This document shows, in pieces, positions 17,301 through 26,122 of a stretch of 64,000 bases of DNA. The stretch is from UBA830 sp038146925 (GTDB lineage Bacteria > Pseudomonadota > Alphaproteobacteria > MPNO01 > UBA830). The notes beneath the pieces are model-generated. The model was not told where the DNA came from. It ran no database searches and worked only from the letters and a program-made list of their open reading frames with translations. The first letter of the stretch is position 1, and the number at the start of each line of letters is the position of its first letter. A program made the translations under genes and the position numbers. The stretch is from assembly GCA_038146925.1 (NCBI GenBank), contig JAYQSP010000010.1, forward strand, positions 1-64,000, read 5' to 3'.

Positions 17301-18956
17301 CAAGGAATCGATCGGCGGGTTGGTGACCTGGCTGAACGACTGGCGGAAGAAGTGATGCAGCCCGCGGTACTGGTCCGACAGTACGGCCAGCGGCGTGTCG
17401 TCGCCCATGGAGCCCGTGGCTTCCTTGGCGTCCTCGACCATCGGCTGAAGCAGAAGTTCCAGTTCTTCCAGCGTGTAGCCGGCCGCGACCTGGCGGCGGC
17501 GCAGCTCGTCGCCGGTGAATTCCGCGGATGCCGCCTGGTCCGGGCGGATGACGTCGTCGATGGGCGTCATGTTCTTCGCCCACTCGCCGTACGGCCGGGA
17601 GTTCGCCAGTTGCCGTTTCAATTCGGTGTCGTGATAGAGCTTTCCTTCGGCCAGATCGACGGCGATCATCTGCCCCGGCCCGAGCCGGCCCTTTTCGATG
17701 ATCTCGGTTTCGCGGATCGGAACCATGCCGGACTCCGACCCCATGATCAGCAGCCCGTCGACGGTGACGGTATAGCGCATCGGCCGCAATCCGTTCCGGT
17801 CGACGCCGCCGAGCACCCAACGTCCGTCGGTCGCGGTGATCGCCGCCGGCCCGTCCCAGGGTTCCATCACGCAATTGCAGTAGCTGTAGAAGTCCCGCAG
17901 TTCCTGGCTCATCGTTGTCTTGTGCGACCAGGCATCGGGAATCAGAAGGCATTTGGACATCGGCGCGGTACGCCCGCCGCGCACCAGAAGTTCGAACGCA
18001 TTGTCGAGCGAGGCGGAATCCGAATTCCCGGGTGAGACGATCGGTTTTATGTCGTCGACATGCTTGCCGAAGATGTCGCTCGCAAGCCGCGTTTCGTGGC
18101 TTCGCATCCAGTTGACGTTGCCTGACAGCGTGTTGATTTCGCCATTATGGGCAAGCATGCGGAACGGCTGTGCCAGGCGCCACGTCGGAAAGGTATTGGT
18201 CGAATAGCGCTGGTGATACAGCGCAAAGCGCGACACGAAGCGTTCGTCCAGAAGGTCGGGATAAAACGCCGACAGCTGTTCGGCCAGGAACATGCCCTTG
18301 TAGATCAGCGAGCGGCAGGACAGCGAACAGATGTAGAAGTCGCGGATGTTTTCCTCCCGCGCGCGGTTCTCGATCCGCTTGCGGATGATGAACAGGTCGC
18401 GTTCGAATTTTTCCATGTCCGCGTCGGCGGGGCCTTCGATCATGATCTGTTCGATTTCCGGCCGGGTGGCGGTGGCCTTTTCGCCCAGCGCCGACAGATC
18501 GATGGGCACCTGCCGCCAGCCGTAGATCGGATAGCCGAATTTCAGAATTTCCGCTTCGACGATGAAGCGGCAGCGTTCCTGATCGGCCAGATCGGTGCGG
18601 GGCAGGAACGTCATGCCGACGGCGATGGGGCCTTCGCTGGCGGTGTGGCCGGTGCGTCCGACATGGTCGCGGAAAAAATCCTGGGGGATTTCGACCAGGA
18701 TGCCGGCACCGTCGCCGGTCATGCCGTCCGCGTCCACCGCGCCGCGATGCCACAGTGCCTTAAGGGCCTCGATACCGGCTTCGACGACCTGACGGCTCGG
18801 TTCGCCGTCAATGGCGGCGACCAGACCGACGCCGCAGGCGTCCCGGCCGTCCGTGTCGATGACGGCCTCGTTCTTCAACCTTCCGGCGTCGCGTTCGAAG
18901 CGCTCGACGAATTTCCGGCCCGCGGCGTTCTGGTTCGTATCGTTATGTGCGGTCAT
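14400..18956 (-). CDS. gltB: Glutamate synthase (NADPH) large subunit
   Basis: Makes two glutamates from glutamine and 2-oxoglutarate. About 1,518 residues, the usual length. It has an N-terminal propeptide followed by the Ntn glutaminase nucleophile Cys41 in DACGVGLVA, the central domain, and the FMN synthase domain (GHSGGTGASPQSSIKYAGLP). The 3Fe-4S cysteines lie in GCIMVRQCHSNTCPVGVC, and the C-terminal GXGXG beta-helix follows. The ATG at 18956 fits the short propeptide; the open frame extends a further 65 codons into gltD without homology. It follows gltD by 5 bp on the same strand. Confidence 0.97.
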   Translation of the reverse strand: MTAHNDTNQNAAGRKFVERFERDAGRLKNEAVIDTDGRDACGVGLVAAIDGEPSRQVVEAGIEALKALWHRGAVDADGMTGDGAGILVEIPQDFFRDHVGRTGHTASEGPIAVGMTFLPRTDLADQERCRFIVEAEILKFGYPIYGWRQVPIDLSALGEKATATRPEIEQIMIEGPADADMEKFERDLFIIRKRIENRAREENIRDFYICSLSCRSLIYKGMFLAEQLSAFYPDLLDERFVSRFALYHQRYSTNTFPTWRLAQPFRMLAHNGEINTLSGNVNWMRSHETRLASDIFGKHVDDIKPIVSPGNSDSASLDNAFELLVRGGRTAPMSKCLLIPDAWSHKTTMSQELRDFYSYCNCVMEPWDGPAAITATDGRWVLGGVDRNGLRPMRYTVTVDGLLIMGSESGMVPIRETEIIEKGRLGPGQMIAVDLAEGKLYHDTELKRQLANSRPYGEWAKNMTPIDDVIRPDQAASAEFTGDELRRRQVAAGYTLEELELLLQPMVEDAKEATGSMGDDTPLAVLSDQYRGLHHFFRQSFSQVTNPPIDSLREYRVMSLKTRLGNLGNILDEDESQTRLLQLDSPVLSNAGFAAMREYMGDTAVELDCTFRPEKGDNALRRAIYKLQRVAEDAVRGGAAHLILSDRNIGTERAAMPMILATAAVHTHLIEQALRTYTSINVQSAECLDTHYFAVLIGVGASTVNAYLAQETIIDRHRRGLFGDMPLFDCVQRYREAVDQGLLKIMSKMGISILSSYRGAYKFEAVGLSRWLVSSYFPGMTSRISGIGLSGLQRKVSELHERAFDQDVTALPVGGLYRYRRSGETHGFEGTQMHTLQEAVATDSFATFKKYAEAVRQSAPISLRDLMEFDPKRDPVPIEEVESITEIRKRLVSPGISLGALSPEAHETLSIAMNRIGAKSDSGEGGEDSSRYKPRPNGDNASSAIKQVASGRFGVTAEYLNNCREIEIKVAQGAKPGEGGQLPGIKVSEMIARLRHSTPGVTLISPPPHHDIYSIEDLAQLIYDLKQINPDAKVCVKLVAQTGIGTIAAGVAKAHADTILVSGHSGGTGASPQSSIKYAGLPWEMGLSEVHQVLTLNQLRHRVVLRTDGGFRTGRDVVIAAILGAEEFGIGTASLIAMGCIMVRQCHSNTCPVGVCTQHEKLREKFTGTPEKVVNLFSFIAEEVREILASLGARSLEEVIGHTELLTQVSRGSPHLDDLDLNPLLVQADPGDSAHYCTLEGRNEVPETLDAQMIEDARPALEGGEKMQLQYNVRNTQRAIGTKISSLITRRFGMNGLQPGHVTVRLRGSAGQSLGAFAVQGLKLEVFGDANDYVGKGLSGGTIVVRPPTAAPRKSNENTIIGNTVLYGATGGKLFAAGQAGERFAVRNSGAEVVVEGCGSNGCEYMTNGIVVILGPVGDNFGAGMTGGMAFVYDSDDSFVDHANDDTIIYQRIQTSYWENVLKRAVEEHHRETQSAFAERMLNHWNTEREKFWQVIPTEMIHRYEQPVTSDEGDELRA

Positions 18957-18961
18957 GCTTC

Positions 18962-20407
18962 CTACTCCGCGGCCACGGCCGCGTGGGCCGCTGCGTTTGC
19001 TTTTATATAGGCATGGATGCCTTCCGCGGCGTCGCGTCCGTCGCGAATGCCCCAGACGACGAGCGATGCGCCGCGCACGATGTCGCCGGCGGCGAACACG
19101 CCGTCCAGGTTCGTCATCATCGTGCGGTGGTTGATCCGCACCGTGCCCCACTTGGTAACCTGCAGTTCCGGCGCATCGAACAGCGTCGGCAGATCTTCCG
19201 GGTCGAAGCCAAGCGCCTTGATCGCCAGGTCGGCTTCGGCATTGAAGCTGGACCCGGGAATAAGTTCCGGCGTTTGACGTCCCGACGCATCGGGAATGCC
19301 GAGATGGATCCGCTGGGCACGGACGGCGGTGACGTTGTCGTCGCCGATGAAGGCCTCGGGCGCGGCCAGCCAGGTGAACTTCACGCCTTCTTCTTCCGCG
19401 TACTGCACCTCGCGCCGCGAGCCCGGCATGTTGGCGCGGTCGCGGCGGTAGAGACAGGTCACCGTTTTAGCGCCCTGGCGGATGGACGTGCGCACGCAAT
19501 CCATCGCGGTGTCGCCGCCGCCTATGACCACGATGTTCTTGTTCTCGGCATCGAGGCTGCCGTTGTCGAAAGCCGGCACGGAATCGCCCAGTCCCTTGCG
19601 GTTTGACGCCACCAGGAAATCAAGCGCCGGGACCACGTTGCCCAGGCCGACGCCGGGCACCTGGATATCTCGGGCCTTGTAGACGCCGGTTGCGATCAAC
19701 ACCGCATCGTGGCGGTCGCGGATTTCCTGCAGCGTCGCGTCGCGCCCGACCTCGAAATTGCGGTGGAATTCCACGCCGCCCTGTTCCAGCAGATCGACGC
19801 GGCGCTGAACCACGTCCTTTTCCAGCTTGAAATTCGGAATGCCATAGATCAGCAAGCCGCCGATGCGGTCGTGCCGGTCGTAGACGTGGACCTTGTAGCC
19901 TTTGCGCCGCAGCTGTTCGGCGGCGGCCATTCCGGCGGGCCCGCCGCCGATGATCCCGACCGAGGCATTGAGTTCACGCGGCGGCGAGACGGGTTTGACC
20001 CAGCCGCGCTCGAACGCCGTATCGGTGATGTATTTTTCGACCGAGCCGATGGTCACTGTGCCGTGACCGGACTGTTCGATCACGCAATTGCCTTCGCACA
20101 GCCGGTCCTGCGGGCAGATGCGGCCGCAGATTTCAGGCAGGTTGTTGGTGGCAGACGATACTTCGAAGGCTTCTTCCAGGCGGCCTTCCGCCGTCAGCAT
20201 CAGCCAGTCGGGAATGTTGTTGTGAACCGGGCAGTGGACCTGACAGAACGGCACGCCGCACTGCGAACACCGGCTCGCCTGTTCGGCGGCGGCATCGGGG
20301 TTGTAGCGCTGATAGATTTCGTCGAAGTCCCCGCGTCGCTGTTCGGCAGCGCGTTTCTCCGGCATCTTCTGCGAGATATCGACGAATTTGAGCATTTTAT
20401 TGGCCAT
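18962..20407 (-). CDS. gltD: Glutamate synthase small subunit
   Basis: Supplies electrons from NADPH through FAD and two 4Fe-4S clusters to GltB. The 481 residues show N-terminal cluster cysteines (CSQCGVPFCQVHCPVH and CGRICPQDRLCEGNC). The FAD site is IIGGGPAGMAAAEQL, the NADPH site VVIGGGDTAMDCVR, and the C-terminal FAD contact FAAGDIVRGASLVVW. It is first in the gltD-gltB unit; the promoter is probably in the AT-rich 287-bp region upstream. Confidence 0.97.
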   Translation of the reverse strand: MANKMLKFVDISQKMPEKRAAEQRRGDFDEIYQRYNPDAAAEQASRCSQCGVPFCQVHCPVHNNIPDWLMLTAEGRLEEAFEVSSATNNLPEICGRICPQDRLCEGNCVIEQSGHGTVTIGSVEKYITDTAFERGWVKPVSPPRELNASVGIIGGGPAGMAAAEQLRRKGYKVHVYDRHDRIGGLLIYGIPNFKLEKDVVQRRVDLLEQGGVEFHRNFEVGRDATLQEIRDRHDAVLIATGVYKARDIQVPGVGLGNVVPALDFLVASNRKGLGDSVPAFDNGSLDAENKNIVVIGGGDTAMDCVRTSIRQGAKTVTCLYRRDRANMPGSRREVQYAEEEGVKFTWLAAPEAFIGDDNVTAVRAQRIHLGIPDASGRQTPELIPGSSFNAEADLAIKALGFDPEDLPTLFDAPELQVTKWGTVRINHRTMMTNLDGVFAAGDIVRGASLVVWGIRDGRDAAEGIHAYIKANAAAHAAVAAE

Positions 20408-20534
20408 ATTGTCCCATCGCGTGTCACAGGTCGGTGACCGCGCCCAGTATTTTCTATTTCCGCTATAGGGTTATTCTACCCAATCTTCCGAGAGGAGGCG
20501 AGCGAAAAGTGCTTATTGCGTCATATATGCTGAC

Positions 20535-20563
20535 CCAATAAGGTTTTGCATCAAATAGGTCAA
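20535..20563 (-). promoter_or_regulatory. Putative promoter for gltD-gltB
   Basis: Minus-strand TTGACC and TATTGG are spaced by 17 nt, with the -10 about 128 bp upstream of gltD. The surrounding intergenic DNA (20408-20694) is AT-rich and separates gltD from the divergent uppP. No other element was recognised in it. Confidence 0.35.
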
Positions 20564-20694
20564 CCCCGATTAACAATATGTTTCCATGTGTTTCGATATA
20601 GATGGTACCGTATTGAGACTAATTCTTTGCGTGGAGTCGACTCAGGCATTGTTGTATAGGCCTTGGACACGCCGACCCCGCGCCGGAGAATGCC

Positions 20695-21492
20695 GTGACC
20701 CTCATTCAGCTCGCCGTCATCGCCCTGATACAGGGCATAACCGAGTTTCTGCCCATCAGTTCGTCAGGACATCTGATCCTTATTCCCAGCTTTACCGGCT
20801 GGGAGGATCAGGGCCTTGTGATCGACGTTGCGGTGCATGTCGGCACGCTGGGCGCTGTGATGACTTACCTGTGGCGGGATATCTGGAAGATGATCGCCGG
20901 CGTGCTCAAGCCTGGCAACATCCGGCGTAATCCCGGTCTGCGGCTGATCGCCCAGCTGATCGTCGCCACCATCCCGCTGGTGATCGTCGGGGCGTTTGTC
21001 TACAAGTATCTGGGCGATACGCTGCGCAGCGCGGCGGTTGTCGGATGGGCGACGCTGGGTTTCGGCGTGCTGCTTTATCTCGCCGACCGATATACCGTGA
21101 CTATCAACCGCATCGAACACATGACCTGGGGCCGGGCCTTCACGATCGGAATCGCCCAGATCTTCGCGCTGATCCCCGGCGCCAGCCGCGCCGGCACCAC
21201 GATCACCATGGCCCGATGGCTCGGCTTCGAACGTACCGAAGCCGCCCGGTTTTCCATGCTGCTGTCGATTCCGGCGATCCTCGCTGCCGGTTCGGCCGCG
21301 ACCCTCGATCTCATCGAATCAGACGCGCAGCATGTCCTCACCGATGCCATCGTTGCCGGCGCCATGGCGTTTGTCGCCGCCTTTGTCGCGGTGATCCTGA
21401 TGATGGGCTGGCTCAGGCGCGCCAGCTTCACGCCGTTCGTGATTTACCGGCTGTTTCTTGGCGTCGGCATTCTGGTCTGGGCGTATACGTAA
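20695..21492 (+). CDS. uppP: Undecaprenyl-diphosphate phosphatase
   Basis: Recycles the undecaprenyl carrier lipid used for peptidoglycan and LPS by removing one phosphate. The 265-residue polytopic membrane protein has both active-site motifs: QGITEFLPISSSGHLIL near the N-terminus and IPGASRAGTTITMARWLG in the middle. The GTG at 20695 is chosen because GGAG lies 7 nt upstream and the family N-terminus (TLIQLAVIALIQG) begins here. Divergent from gltD. Confidence 0.96.
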   Translation: MTLIQLAVIALIQGITEFLPISSSGHLILIPSFTGWEDQGLVIDVAVHVGTLGAVMTYLWRDIWKMIAGVLKPGNIRRNPGLRLIAQLIVATIPLVIVGAFVYKYLGDTLRSAAVVGWATLGFGVLLYLADRYTVTINRIEHMTWGRAFTIGIAQIFALIPGASRAGTTITMARWLGFERTEAARFSMLLSIPAILAAGSAATLDLIESDAQHVLTDAIVAGAMAFVAAFVAVILMMGWLRRASFTPFVIYRLFLGVGILVWAYT

Positions 21493-21597
21493 ATCGTCGG
21501 CTCGGCTCTGCCGGCGTTTCATTCCCTCAGCGCCGCTACCCGTAAGGGTCGCCCCTCGGGTCGCCGAGATGGGGGAAGAGTACCGTCGCGCGACAAA

Positions 21598-22557
21598 TCA
21601 GGAATGCCACACGCCGCGGCGATAGCGCCTCAGATAGGTCGGCACGATCGATTCCAGCGCGGTCGCCTCGATCCCCAGATCCTCGAGACCGGGCAGTTCG
21701 CCGGAGACGATATTGTCTGTGCGCAGCAGTTTGACCTGGTCGCGGGTGATCGGTGCGGTCGGTCCCAGGTTGAGCGCCGTGGGCACCGCGAACGCAAGTT
21801 CTGCAAGGGCGGCCTGTGCGTGGGCGATCGGGAACGGCACCGGCACCAGCAGCCGCTTGCGACCGATTTCGTCCAGCGTGATTTCCATCAGCTCCCTGAA
21901 CGTATAGACGTTCGGCCCGCCAAGCTCGTAGGTGCGGCCCGTCCTGGCTGAATCCGACGCAACGGCGGCGACCGCGTCCGCCACATCGCCGACATAGACC
22001 GGCTGAAATTTCGTGTGTCCGCCGCCGATAAGCGGCAGCGCCGGGGCCAGGCGTGCCATTGCCGCAAACTTGTTGAAGAAATCGTCTTCAGGTCCGAAGA
22101 CGACGCTTGGCCGCAGGATCGCGGCGCCCGGAAACGCATCCTGTACGCCTTGTTCGCCGGCGCCCTTGGTTGACGCATACGCCGAATCCGATCCGGGGTC
22201 GGCCCCGATGGCGGACATTTGCACGAAGGTATGCGCGCCCGCCGATTTTGCGGCGGTCGCGACTCTTACGGCGCCGTCGGCCTGCAGGTTGACAAAATTC
22301 TGCGGTCCGTTGGGCTGCAGTATGCCGACCAGATTGATCACCGTGTCCGCGCCGTCGACGGCGGCGGCGACCGATGCGTCGTCGCGGATATTGGCGGCAA
22401 GCGGAACGATCTGTCCGACATCGCCCATCGGCTTGAGAAAGCCCGCACGTTCGGGGCGGCGGACCGCGGCGCGCACCCGCGCACCCGTTCTGGCGATTTC
22501 CCGCACCACATAACGACCGATAAAACCCGACGCGCCGAAGACGGTGACGACATTCAT
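21598..22557 (-). CDS. NDUFA9-like atypical SDR (complex I NDUFA9 subunit family)
   Basis: A 319-residue NAD(P)H-binding protein related to the mitochondrial complex I accessory subunit NDUFA9. The N-terminal nucleotide-binding motif is VFGASGFIGRYVVREI. FVQMSAIGAD, YASTKGAGEQ (Y-x-x-x-K) and ILRPSVVFGPEDDFFNKFA are characteristic of the group. ATG at 22557 has AGG about 8 nt upstream; a TTG five codons earlier is less likely. It points away from tRNA-Leu. A direct role in complex I here is inference from homology. Confidence 0.88.
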   Translation of the reverse strand: MNVVTVFGASGFIGRYVVREIARTGARVRAAVRRPERAGFLKPMGDVGQIVPLAANIRDDASVAAAVDGADTVINLVGILQPNGPQNFVNLQADGAVRVATAAKSAGAHTFVQMSAIGADPGSDSAYASTKGAGEQGVQDAFPGAAILRPSVVFGPEDDFFNKFAAMARLAPALPLIGGGHTKFQPVYVGDVADAVAAVASDSARTGRTYELGGPNVYTFRELMEITLDEIGRKRLLVPVPFPIAHAQAALAELAFAVPTALNLGPTAPITRDQVKLLRTDNIVSGELPGLEDLGIEATALESIVPTYLRRYRRGVWHS

Positions 22558-22640
22558 GTGAGACCTGCTCAAGCGGTTTGCTGTAGGTCAGGGCTAATAA
22601 AGAGTGGTTAATATGGCGTCAACAGAAACGGCAAAAGCGG

Positions 22641-22669
22641 TTGACATTGGCGAAGGCCGATTGCATACC
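22641..22669 (+). promoter_or_regulatory. Putative promoter of tRNA-Leu
   Basis: A consensus TTGACA -35 is followed after 17 nt by CATACC, about 35 bp before the mature tRNA 5' end. Spacing and position fit a sigma-70 tRNA promoter. Confidence 0.55.
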
Positions 22670-22703
22670 CTCGCTTCGTTTCGCGGGTAACCGCCGAACG
22701 AAT

Positions 22704-22790
<87 letters not shown>

Positions 22791-22857
22791 TTTTCCGCAT
22801 GGACCGTAAAAGCGCCCGGCATCCGTGACCGGATACCCGGGCCGGAACGGAGACGAT

Positions 22858-23469
22858 TTGGCGATTGAGCTTTATCACGGCGACCTGCCGGACGGCCTCG
22901 ACCTCGGCCCGTCGGTTGCGATCGACACCGAAACAATGGGGCTGAACCCCAACCGCGATCGGCTGTGTCTCGCTCAGTTGTCGTCGGGCGACGGCAACGC
23001 CCACCTGGTCAAGTTCGGTCCCGGTCCGTTCGATGCTCCCAATCTCTGTCGTCTTCTTGCCGATCCCGACGTCGAAATACTGTTTCACTTCGGCCGCTTC
23101 GATATCGCCGTCATGCGGAATTTTCTGGGCGTGACGGCGCGCCCCGTATACTGCACGAAGATCGCGTCCAAGCTGGTCCGCACATACACCGACCGGCACG
23201 GCCTCAAGGATCTCTGCCGGGAACTGATCGGCGTCGAGATTTCCAAGGAACAGCAGTCTTCCGACTGGGGCGCAGCCGACCTGTCGGAGCAGCAGATGAA
23301 ATACGCGGCCTCCGATGTCCTGTATCTTCACGCGTTGCGCGAGAAGCTGAACGAAATGCTTTCCCGCGAAGGGCGCATGGACATGGCGCAGGCGTGTTTC
23401 GATTTTCTGCCTCAACGCGCGGAGCTGGATCTCGCGGGCTGGCCGGAAGTGGACATCTTCGCTCACTGA
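22858..23469 (+). CDS. rnd: Ribonuclease D family 3'-5' exonuclease
   Basis: A DEDDy exonuclease of about 203 residues, a short form with the catalytic domain only and no HRDC domains. Exo I is AIDTETMGL, Exo II HFGRFDIAVM and Exo III YAASDVLYL, supplying the four acidic residues and the Tyr. It probably trims tRNA or other RNA 3' ends. The TTG at 22858 is chosen because GGAG lies 5 nt upstream and the family starts with AIELYHGDLP; a GTG at 22825 is the alternative. Directly downstream of tRNA-Leu. Confidence 0.88.
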   Translation: MAIELYHGDLPDGLDLGPSVAIDTETMGLNPNRDRLCLAQLSSGDGNAHLVKFGPGPFDAPNLCRLLADPDVEILFHFGRFDIAVMRNFLGVTARPVYCTKIASKLVRTYTDRHGLKDLCRELIGVEISKEQQSSDWGAADLSEQQMKYAASDVLYLHALREKLNEMLSREGRMDMAQACFDFLPQRAELDLAGWPEVDIFAH

Positions 23470-23585
23470 GGCCGGAAAAGGCGTTTGGGACGGATCACGT
23501 CTAAGGGGTCGCCGGATTCGCCGGATTCGGATAGGATGCCTGAAAGACACGATGTCGATAAGCGATTGATATTGCTGGATCAAAA

Positions 23586-24584
23586 ATGGCGGATACCGAC
23601 GATACACTGGTAGAGAACCTGTCTCCCGACGCGACGTCAGCGCTGGAGTCCGCGCGCCGCGTTCTTGAAACCGAAATTGCCGGTCTGCAGGATCTGTCGC
23701 GCGCGCTCGACGAGCGGTTCACCCAGGCGGTCGATCTTCTGAACAAGGTGCGTGGCAGGGTCATCGTCACCGGCATGGGAAAAAGCGGTCACATCGCGCG
23801 AAAGATCGCGGCGACGCTGGCCTCGACCGGTTCTCCCGCACAGTACGTCCACCCGGGCGAAGCCAGTCACGGCGATCTCGGGATGATCACCGCCGCCGAC
23901 GCCGTCATTGCCATGTCGAATTCCGGCGAAACGGCGGAGCTTTCCGATATCGTCGCCTATGTGAAACTGAAACGTATTCCCTTCATATCGATCACCGGCA
24001 GGGCGGACAGCGTGCTGGCCAAAGCCGCCGATGTGTCGCTGGTTGTGCCGGACAGCCCGGAAGCCTGTCCTCTCAGCCTGGCGCCGACCACCTCGACCAC
24101 CGTGATGCTTGCGCTGGGCGACGCGATCGCCGTAACGCTGCTGGAACGCCGCGGCTTTTCGCCGGACGATTTCCGGCTGCTGCATCCGGGCGGCCAGCTT
24201 GGCTCCCGTCTTATCCGGGCGGTAGACATCATGCGCAGCGGTACGGAATTGCCGCTTGTCTCGGTCGACACGCCGATGACGGAGACCATTCTGGAAATGA
24301 CGGCGAAGCAGCTCGGCTGTGTGGGCGTCAAGGCGGCCGACGGCAGACTGTCCGGCATCATTACCGACGGCGATCTGCGGCGGCACATGGAAGACGACAT
24401 TCTCGCCATGACCGCGTCGGAAGTCATGACGCCCAATCCCAAAACGGTCGGTGACGACGCGCTGGCCGCCCAGGTGCTGGCCATGATGAACGAGAACAAG
24501 ATCACGACTTTCTTTGTCGTCGTCGACGGCGAGCCCCGCGGCATCGTTCATATCCACGATATCCTGAGAACCGGTCTCTCGTGA
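23586..24584 (+). CDS. kdsD: D-arabinose 5-phosphate isomerase (KpsF/GutQ family)
   Basis: Interconverts ribulose 5-phosphate and arabinose 5-phosphate, the first step towards Kdo for LPS. The 332 residues have an SIS domain (GRVIVTGMGKSGHIARKIAA, SNSGETAELSDIVAY) followed by two CBS domains (MTETILEMTAKQLGCVGV and VMTPNPKTVGDDALA). It starts the LPS block kdsD-lptC-lptA-lptB and is followed by lptC after 3 bp. Confidence 0.94.
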   Translation: MADTDDTLVENLSPDATSALESARRVLETEIAGLQDLSRALDERFTQAVDLLNKVRGRVIVTGMGKSGHIARKIAATLASTGSPAQYVHPGEASHGDLGMITAADAVIAMSNSGETAELSDIVAYVKLKRIPFISITGRADSVLAKAADVSLVVPDSPEACPLSLAPTTSTTVMLALGDAIAVTLLERRGFSPDDFRLLHPGGQLGSRLIRAVDIMRSGTELPLVSVDTPMTETILEMTAKQLGCVGVKAADGRLSGIITDGDLRRHMEDDILAMTASEVMTPNPKTVGDDALAAQVLAMMNENKITTFFVVVDGEPRGIVHIHDILRTGLS

Positions 24585-24587
24585 CGC

Positions 24588-25277
24588 ATGGTGGCGACGC
24601 TGCGACAACCTGACATCAAACCTTCAGGCACTGCCGCACCCCCGCCCGCGACGCCGCCGATGCCGCGATTCAGGTCGCGCTACAGCCGTTTCGTCACGTT
24701 GATGAAATATGCGTTGCCGGTGGTTGCGGGCAGCGTGATGCTCTTGGTCGTCGTCTGGCCCGAGCTCAAACCCAAGCCGGAGAGATTCGCGGTCGGCATT
24801 TCCGAACTGAAAGTAGATATCGAGGGCGGTCAGCGGGTGATGAATGCGCGCTTCACCGGGGTCGACAGCGAAAACCGGCCGTTTTCCGTGACTGCCGACT
24901 CGGTCGTCCAGGAAGCCGATTCGGATGATGGCGTCCGGCTCACGCAGCCGAAGGCCGATGTGACGCTGGCCAGCAATTCCTGGGTCGCCATCGCCGCACC
25001 GCAGGGCACGTTCTGGCGCAAACAGGAAGTGCTGAATCTGGTTGGCGGGGTCGATCTGTTTCATGACGACGGATACGAATTCCAGACCCAGGAGGCGCGG
25101 ATAGACTTTCGGAACGGGGCCGCGTCCGGCGACACGCCGGTAAAGGGTCAGGGCCCGTCCGGAACCGTCAACGCCGAAGGATTTCGAATCGTCGATAACG
25201 GCGACCGCATCATTTTCAGCGGCAAGTCCCGGCTGGTGATCTTTCCTGCGGCGACGAAGCCGGGGGATGCCAAGTGA
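24588..25277 (+). CDS. lptC: LPS export ABC transporter periplasmic protein LptC
   Basis: A bitopic inner-membrane protein that passes LPS from LptBFG to LptA. The 229 residues have a Pro-rich cytosolic N-terminus, one transmembrane helix (MKYALPVVAGSVMLLVVVW) and a periplasmic beta-jellyroll. Family identity rests on that architecture and on its position between kdsD and lptA. The stop overlaps the GTG of lptA (GTGA), so the two are coupled. Confidence 0.88.
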   Translation: MVATLRQPDIKPSGTAAPPPATPPMPRFRSRYSRFVTLMKYALPVVAGSVMLLVVVWPELKPKPERFAVGISELKVDIEGGQRVMNARFTGVDSENRPFSVTADSVVQEADSDDGVRLTQPKADVTLASNSWVAIAAPQGTFWRKQEVLNLVGGVDLFHDDGYEFQTQEARIDFRNGAASGDTPVKGQGPSGTVNAEGFRIVDNGDRIIFSGKSRLVIFPAATKPGDAK

Positions 25278-26122
25278 TATCCGTCTTGCGCACGCTGCCG
25301 GCGTTTTCGCTAATCTTGGCCTTACTGGTTCTGCCCGGCATGGTGCAGGCTCAGGGAATCGGTCTGCCGGGGCAGTCCGGCGACAAACCGATCGAAATAA
25401 ACGCCGACCAGGGCATCGAGTGGCAACAGAACAACAAGGCTTACATCGCGCGCGGCAATGCCCGGGCCGCGCAGGGCGACGTCGCGGTGCTGGCCGATAC
25501 GCTGACCGCCTATTACCGCGAGACCGAAACCGGCGGCACCGATATCTGGCGGATCGACGCCGTCGGCAGCGTGCGGATCGTCACCCCTACACAGCGGGCA
25601 TTCGGCGACAAGGCGGTGTACGACGTCGGCCGGGGGATCCTGATCCTGACGGGCGGCACCCGGCTGGAAACCGAAACCGACCGGATCACGGCGCGTGACA
25701 GCCTGGAGTACTGGGAAAAGCGGAACCTCGCCGTTGCCCGCGGGAATGCGATCGCGACCCGCGGCGAGAACCGGTTGCGCGCGGACGTGCTGACCGCGCA
25801 TTTCGCGAAGGACGCCGACGGAAAATCGCGGGTCCGACAGGTCGATGCCTTCGACAACATCGTGATTACGACGCCTGATGAAATCGTGCGGTCGACCCGC
25901 GGCATCTACGATGTTGAAACCGGTATCGCCACGCTGACCGGATCGGTTAAGATTACACGGGGGCAAAATCAGTTGAACGGGGAATACGCGGAAGTGAATC
26001 TGAACACCGGAGTCAGCAAACTGTTCGGCAGCGGCCGGGGCGGTGTCCAGGGCATCTTCACGCCGGATAAGAATATTGGGCGTCCCGGAAACGGCGCGCC
26101 GGCAGGCGGAGGTACGCAGTGA
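25274..26122 (+). CDS. lptA: LptA/OstA periplasmic LPS transport protein
   Basis: Forms the periplasmic bridge carrying LPS to the outer membrane. The 282 residues carry a signal peptide ending MVQAQG and an OstA-type beta-jellyroll (PIEINADQGIEWQQNNKAYI, ARGNARAAQGDVAVLADTLT), with related strands repeated later. It is longer than the roughly 185-residue E. coli protein. GTG start overlaps the lptC stop, and its own TGA overlaps the GTG of lptB. Confidence 0.9.
   Translation: MISVLRTLPAFSLILALLVLPGMVQAQGIGLPGQSGDKPIEINADQGIEWQQNNKAYIARGNARAAQGDVAVLADTLTAYYRETETGGTDIWRIDAVGSVRIVTPTQRAFGDKAVYDVGRGILILTGGTRLETETDRITARDSLEYWEKRNLAVARGNAIATRGENRLRADVLTAHFAKDADGKSRVRQVDAFDNIVITTPDEIVRSTRGIYDVETGIATLTGSVKITRGQNQLNGEYAEVNLNTGVSKLFGSGRGGVQGIFTPDKNIGRPGNGAPAGGGTQ

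Noticed and set aside
14400..19151. Longer gltB with 65 extra N-terminal codons
   Set aside because: The extra part is Arg-rich and lies within gltD in another frame; the known short propeptide before Cys fits the ATG at 18956.
20586..20930. Small frame overlapping the uppP start
   Set aside because: Its second half is uppP in another frame; no homology and no ribosome binding site.
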